This document shows positions 61,628-64,000 of a stretch of DNA of 64,000 nt, in pieces (the stretch's first letter is position 1; the number at the start of each line of letters is the position of its first letter). This DNA comes from JBPCQA01 sp050998615 (GTDB lineage Bacteria; Actinomycetota; Actinomycetes; Propionibacteriales; Nocardioidaceae), in assembly GCA_050998615.1 (NCBI GenBank), contig JBPCQA010000036.1, positions 1 to 64,000 on the forward strand. The letters run 5' to 3'. The position numbers were made by a program, and so were the translations under genes. The notes beneath the pieces are model-generated. The model was not told the origin of the DNA, ran no database searches, and saw nothing but the letters and a program-made list of their open reading frames with translations.

Positions 61628-62193
61628 ACGACGAGACAGCCCGCCATGCAACACCCCGCGCCCACCGCAAACTGTTGCTGTGGGGCGCCGTGGCGGCGGT
61701 GGCGTACGCCGCCGACCAAGGCTCGAAATGGTGGGCAACTCATCACCTTACCGAGGGAGTGCCTAAACAGGTCATCGGCTCCTGGATGCAGCTGCGCTTG
61801 ACCCATAACCCTGGCGCCGCGTTCAGCATGGGGACCGGATACACAGTGGTGTTGACGCTGGTCGCCCTCGCCGTTGTCGCGATCTGCGTCAAGATGGCCA
61901 GGCAACTCGGCAGCACTGGCTGGTCGGTGGCGATGGGTCTGCTGCTCGGGGGCGCGCTCGGCAACGTGACTGATCGGTTGTTCCGGGCGCCGTCGCCGTT
62001 CCACGGCCATGTCGTCGACTTCCTGCAACTCCCGCACTGGCCGGTGTTCAACTTGGCCGACTCGGCGATTTGCGTGGCGGCCGTGCTCTTCGTGCTGCTG
62101 ACGTTGCGGGGAATGCATCTTGACGGCTCGGTGGAGGGCCGTGACAAGAAACCTGCCCCCGACGGCGACCGCCCCGGGGCTGACGAGTTGTGA
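61600..62193 (+). CDS. lspA: Prolipoprotein signal peptidase LspA
   Basis: 197 residues from ATG 61600, overlapping the previous gene by 28 nt; a start further in is possible. Four membrane helices and the catalytic Asp pair in GNVTDRLF and FNLADSAIC; LTHNPGAAFSMGTG motif. Cleaves lipoprotein signal peptides, needed for the lipoprotein at 52597. Confidence 0.93.
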   Translation: MQTTPGTSLNDETARHATPRAHRKLLLWGAVAAVAYAADQGSKWWATHHLTEGVPKQVIGSWMQLRLTHNPGAAFSMGTGYTVVLTLVALAVVAICVKMARQLGSTGWSVAMGLLLGGALGNVTDRLFRAPSPFHGHVVDFLQLPHWPVFNLADSAICVAAVLFVLLTLRGMHLDGSVEGRDKKPAPDGDRPGADEL

Positions 62194-63131
62194 GCCAGTC
62201 TGCCGAGCGCAAAGTCGTAGCGGTGCCGGGTGGTCTGGCCGGTGAGCGGGTGGACGCGGCGATCTCGCGCATGTTCGGGTTGTCACGCACCAAGGCCGCC
62301 GAGATGGTCGCGGCTGGGCAGGTGAGCCTCGACGGCGCCACGCCGTCGAAGTCTGCCCGAGTTGACGAAGGTGGCCTGCTGGAGGTCGACATCCCAGTCC
62401 CGCCGCAGGCGGTGTCGGTGACCCCGAACACTGTGAGTGGCTTGCGCATCGTCTATAACGACGACGCCGTAGTGGTGGTCGACAAACCCGTCGGGGTGGC
62501 GGCCCATCCAAGCCTGGGCTGGACTGGGCCTACGGTGCTCGGCCATCTTGCCGGAGCCGGTTTTCGCGTGTCGACGTCCGGTGCGGCGGAACGCCAAGGC
62601 ATCGTGCAGCGCCTTGATGTCGGCACCAGCGGCCTGATGGTCGTCGCGAAGTCGGAGCTGGCCTACTCCCGGCTGAAGACCGCTTTCCGCCGCCGTGCGG
62701 TCGACAAGACTTACCACGCGGTGGTCCAGGGGCACCCCGACCCGCTCGTCGGCACCATCGACGCGCCGATCCTCCGGCACACCCGGCACGACTACAAGTT
62801 CACCGTCGGCGACGGCGGTCGACACAGTGTGACTCACTACGACACCCTGGAAGCGCACCGGTTCGCGTCGTTGGTCGCAATTCGGCTCGAAACTGGTCGA
62901 ACCCACCAGATCCGGGTGCACATGAGCGCCGTGTATCATCCCTGTGTCGGAGACCTGACTTATGGCGCTGATCCGGTGCTGGCCAAGCGCACCGGCCTGG
63001 ACCGCCAGTGGCTGCATGCTGTCAGACTTGGCTTCACTCACCCCGAGACGTCGCAGTGGGTTGAGTTCGAGTCGCCCTACCCCGATGATCTGGGCCGGGC
63101 CCTCGAGGTGATCCGAGCCGCCGACAGATAA
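62190..63131 (+). CDS. rluD: RluD-family 23S rRNA pseudouridine synthase
   Basis: 313 residues from GTG 62190 (4-nt overlap with lspA). N-terminal S4-like domain (ERVDAAISRMFGLSRTKAAEMVAAGQVSLDG) followed by the catalytic core with QRLDVGTSGLMVVAKS (Asp catalytic; Q replaces the usual H at motif II), and LETGRTHQIRVHMSAVYHPCVGDLTYG. Modifies helix 69 of 23S rRNA if truly RluD. Confidence 0.88.
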   Translation: MSQSAERKVVAVPGGLAGERVDAAISRMFGLSRTKAAEMVAAGQVSLDGATPSKSARVDEGGLLEVDIPVPPQAVSVTPNTVSGLRIVYNDDAVVVVDKPVGVAAHPSLGWTGPTVLGHLAGAGFRVSTSGAAERQGIVQRLDVGTSGLMVVAKSELAYSRLKTAFRRRAVDKTYHAVVQGHPDPLVGTIDAPILRHTRHDYKFTVGDGGRHSVTHYDTLEAHRFASLVAIRLETGRTHQIRVHMSAVYHPCVGDLTYGADPVLAKRTGLDRQWLHAVRLGFTHPETSQWVEFESPYPDDLGRALEVIRAADR

Positions 63132-63288
63132 GGTGCCGGCTCGAGGCAGCCGCTTTGAGTGTCGGTGCCGGCAACGAGGATGTCGGCGCGTAGGGTTGGT
63201 CACCTTCCCCCTAGCTGCGAGGGCGCGAGCTCTCAGATGCCGGCTGTCCGGTTGTGTTGTCGTGTCGTGATGAGGAGGATCAACCCGG

Positions 63289-64000
63289 ATGTCGAGGCCG
63301 CAGGGTGTCGAGTCCTTCGTGCACCTGCATGTGCACACCGAGTTCTCGATGCTGGACGGTGCCGCCCGGATCGCGGAGCTGCTCGACGAGACGGCCCGGC
63401 TCGAGATGCCGGCGCTCGCGATGACCGACCACGGCAACATGTTCGGATCGTTCGAGTTCTACCAGGCCGCCAAAGCGCGTGGCGTCAAGCCGATCATCGG
63501 CATCGAGGCCTACCTGACACCTGGCACGAGCCGGTTCGAGCGGCGCCGCGTCCGGTGGGGCAACGGCGGCAGCGACGACGTGTCCGGCGGCGGTGCGTAC
63601 ACCCACCTCACCATGCTTGCGGAGACGACCGAGGGCATGCACAACCTGTTCCGGCTTTCGTCGCTGGCATCGATGGAGGGGCAGTTTTACAGACCGCGGA
63701 TGGACCGGGAGCTGCTCCAGCGCTACGCCACCGGGATCATCGCGACGACCGGCTGCCCGTCTGGCGAAGTGCAGACCCTGATGAGGCTCGGCCGGTACCC
63801 CGACGCGCGGGCGGCCGCGGCCGACTATCGCGACATTTTCGGCGCGGCCAACTACTTCGTGGAGCTGATGGACCACGGTTTGTCCATCGAGGCAAGAGTC
63901 CGCGAAGACCTGCTCAGGCTCGCGGCGGACCTGCGGCTGCCGCTGGTGGCGACCAACGATCTGCACTACACCACACCTGGCGATGCCGTCGGTCACGAAG
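63289..64000 (+). CDS. dnaE: DNA polymerase III alpha subunit, N-terminal part (runs off edge)
   Basis: Open to the window end, 237 codons from ATG 63289, GAGGAG site. PHP domain start SFVHLHVHTEFSMLDGAARI, LAMTDHGNMFGSFEFYQAAK, KPIIGIEAYLTPG, HLTMLAETTEGMHNLFRLSS and the LVATNDLHYT motif. Replicative polymerase of the chromosome (DnaE1-type start). Confidence 0.95.
   Translation, partial: MSRPQGVESFVHLHVHTEFSMLDGAARIAELLDETARLEMPALAMTDHGNMFGSFEFYQAAKARGVKPIIGIEAYLTPGTSRFERRRVRWGNGGSDDVSGGGAYTHLTMLAETTEGMHNLFRLSSLASMEGQFYRPRMDRELLQRYATGIIATTGCPSGEVQTLMRLGRYPDARAAAADYRDIFGAANYFVELMDHGLSIEARVREDLLRLAADLRLPLVATNDLHYTTPGDAVGHE

Overview
The window is high-GC DNA with dense, often 4-nt-overlapping genes (ATGA/GTGA), GTG/TTG starts and a gene complement typical of Actinomycetota: an actinobacterial Tad pilus locus, ThyX, RNase J, FtsK-RodZ-like-RimO-PgsA-CinA-ClgR, Lhr-Nei, DivIVA, a T-box in front of ileS, and a lysine/alanine-rich TraR/DksA protein next to lspA. 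Dispersed intergenic palindromes of the gtttcgagac...tcctcaaccaccg type resemble those I associate with Nocardioidaceae and relatives. The order-level placement is a guess; no rRNA or tRNA gene was recognised.

Layout. 1-235: fragment of a secreted protein on the minus strand, ending at a pure 48-base C tract (242-289) that is either an assembly scar or a hypervariable homopolymer. About 224-4750: a compact integrative element (all genes minus) with a large serine integrase, a RecA-like AAA ATPase, an iteron-like array of GGTAAC repeats and a chain of tiny Cys-rich proteins translationally coupled by 4-nt overlaps. Its integrase end lies in the Walker A region of the Tad/Flp pilus ATPase gene, leaving only the 3' part, followed by tadB, tadC, a pilin-like peptide and TadE-like genes (4754-8748). 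8821-10095: FUSC-type exporter.

10355-19822: an amine/amino-alcohol catabolic region under a GntR/UTRA regulator. It has a dimethylglycine/sarcosine dehydrogenase-like enzyme, an APC permease and kinase (both broken), a glutamine-synthetase-like ligase (frameshifted), aldehyde dehydrogenase, SDR, gamma-glutamyl hydrolase and HAD phosphatase. Two near-identical operators containing GTCTAGAC lie before the two plus-strand arms. The enzyme set fits a gamma-glutamylated-amine route, ethanolamine-like rather than Puu.

19957-23741: phenylacetyl-CoA epoxidase operon paaABCDE. 23923-34999: secreted propeller protein, thyX, dapA, rnj, polytopic membrane protein, lysyl-tRNA synthetase relic, Lrp regulator divergent from a Cys/Met-metabolism PLP enzyme, AI-2E family transporter, metallophosphatase. 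35061-35608: RCC1 relic. 35716-43294: ftsK, RodZ-like gene, rimO, pgsA, cinA, clgR. 43398-48743: nei-lhr. 49386-51202: SigE-family sigma factor and a membrane-anchored propeller protein. 51540-53289: lower-GC island with two secreted proteins. 53504-56094: ABC-2 exporter with two permeases. 56295-64000: divIVA, T-box/ileS, TraR/DksA-like, lspA, rluD-like and the start of dnaE.

Several genes are broken (tadA, kinase/permease, GS-like ligase, lysS-like, RCC1). Some may be sequencing or assembly errors rather than biology, and this is flagged where relevant.
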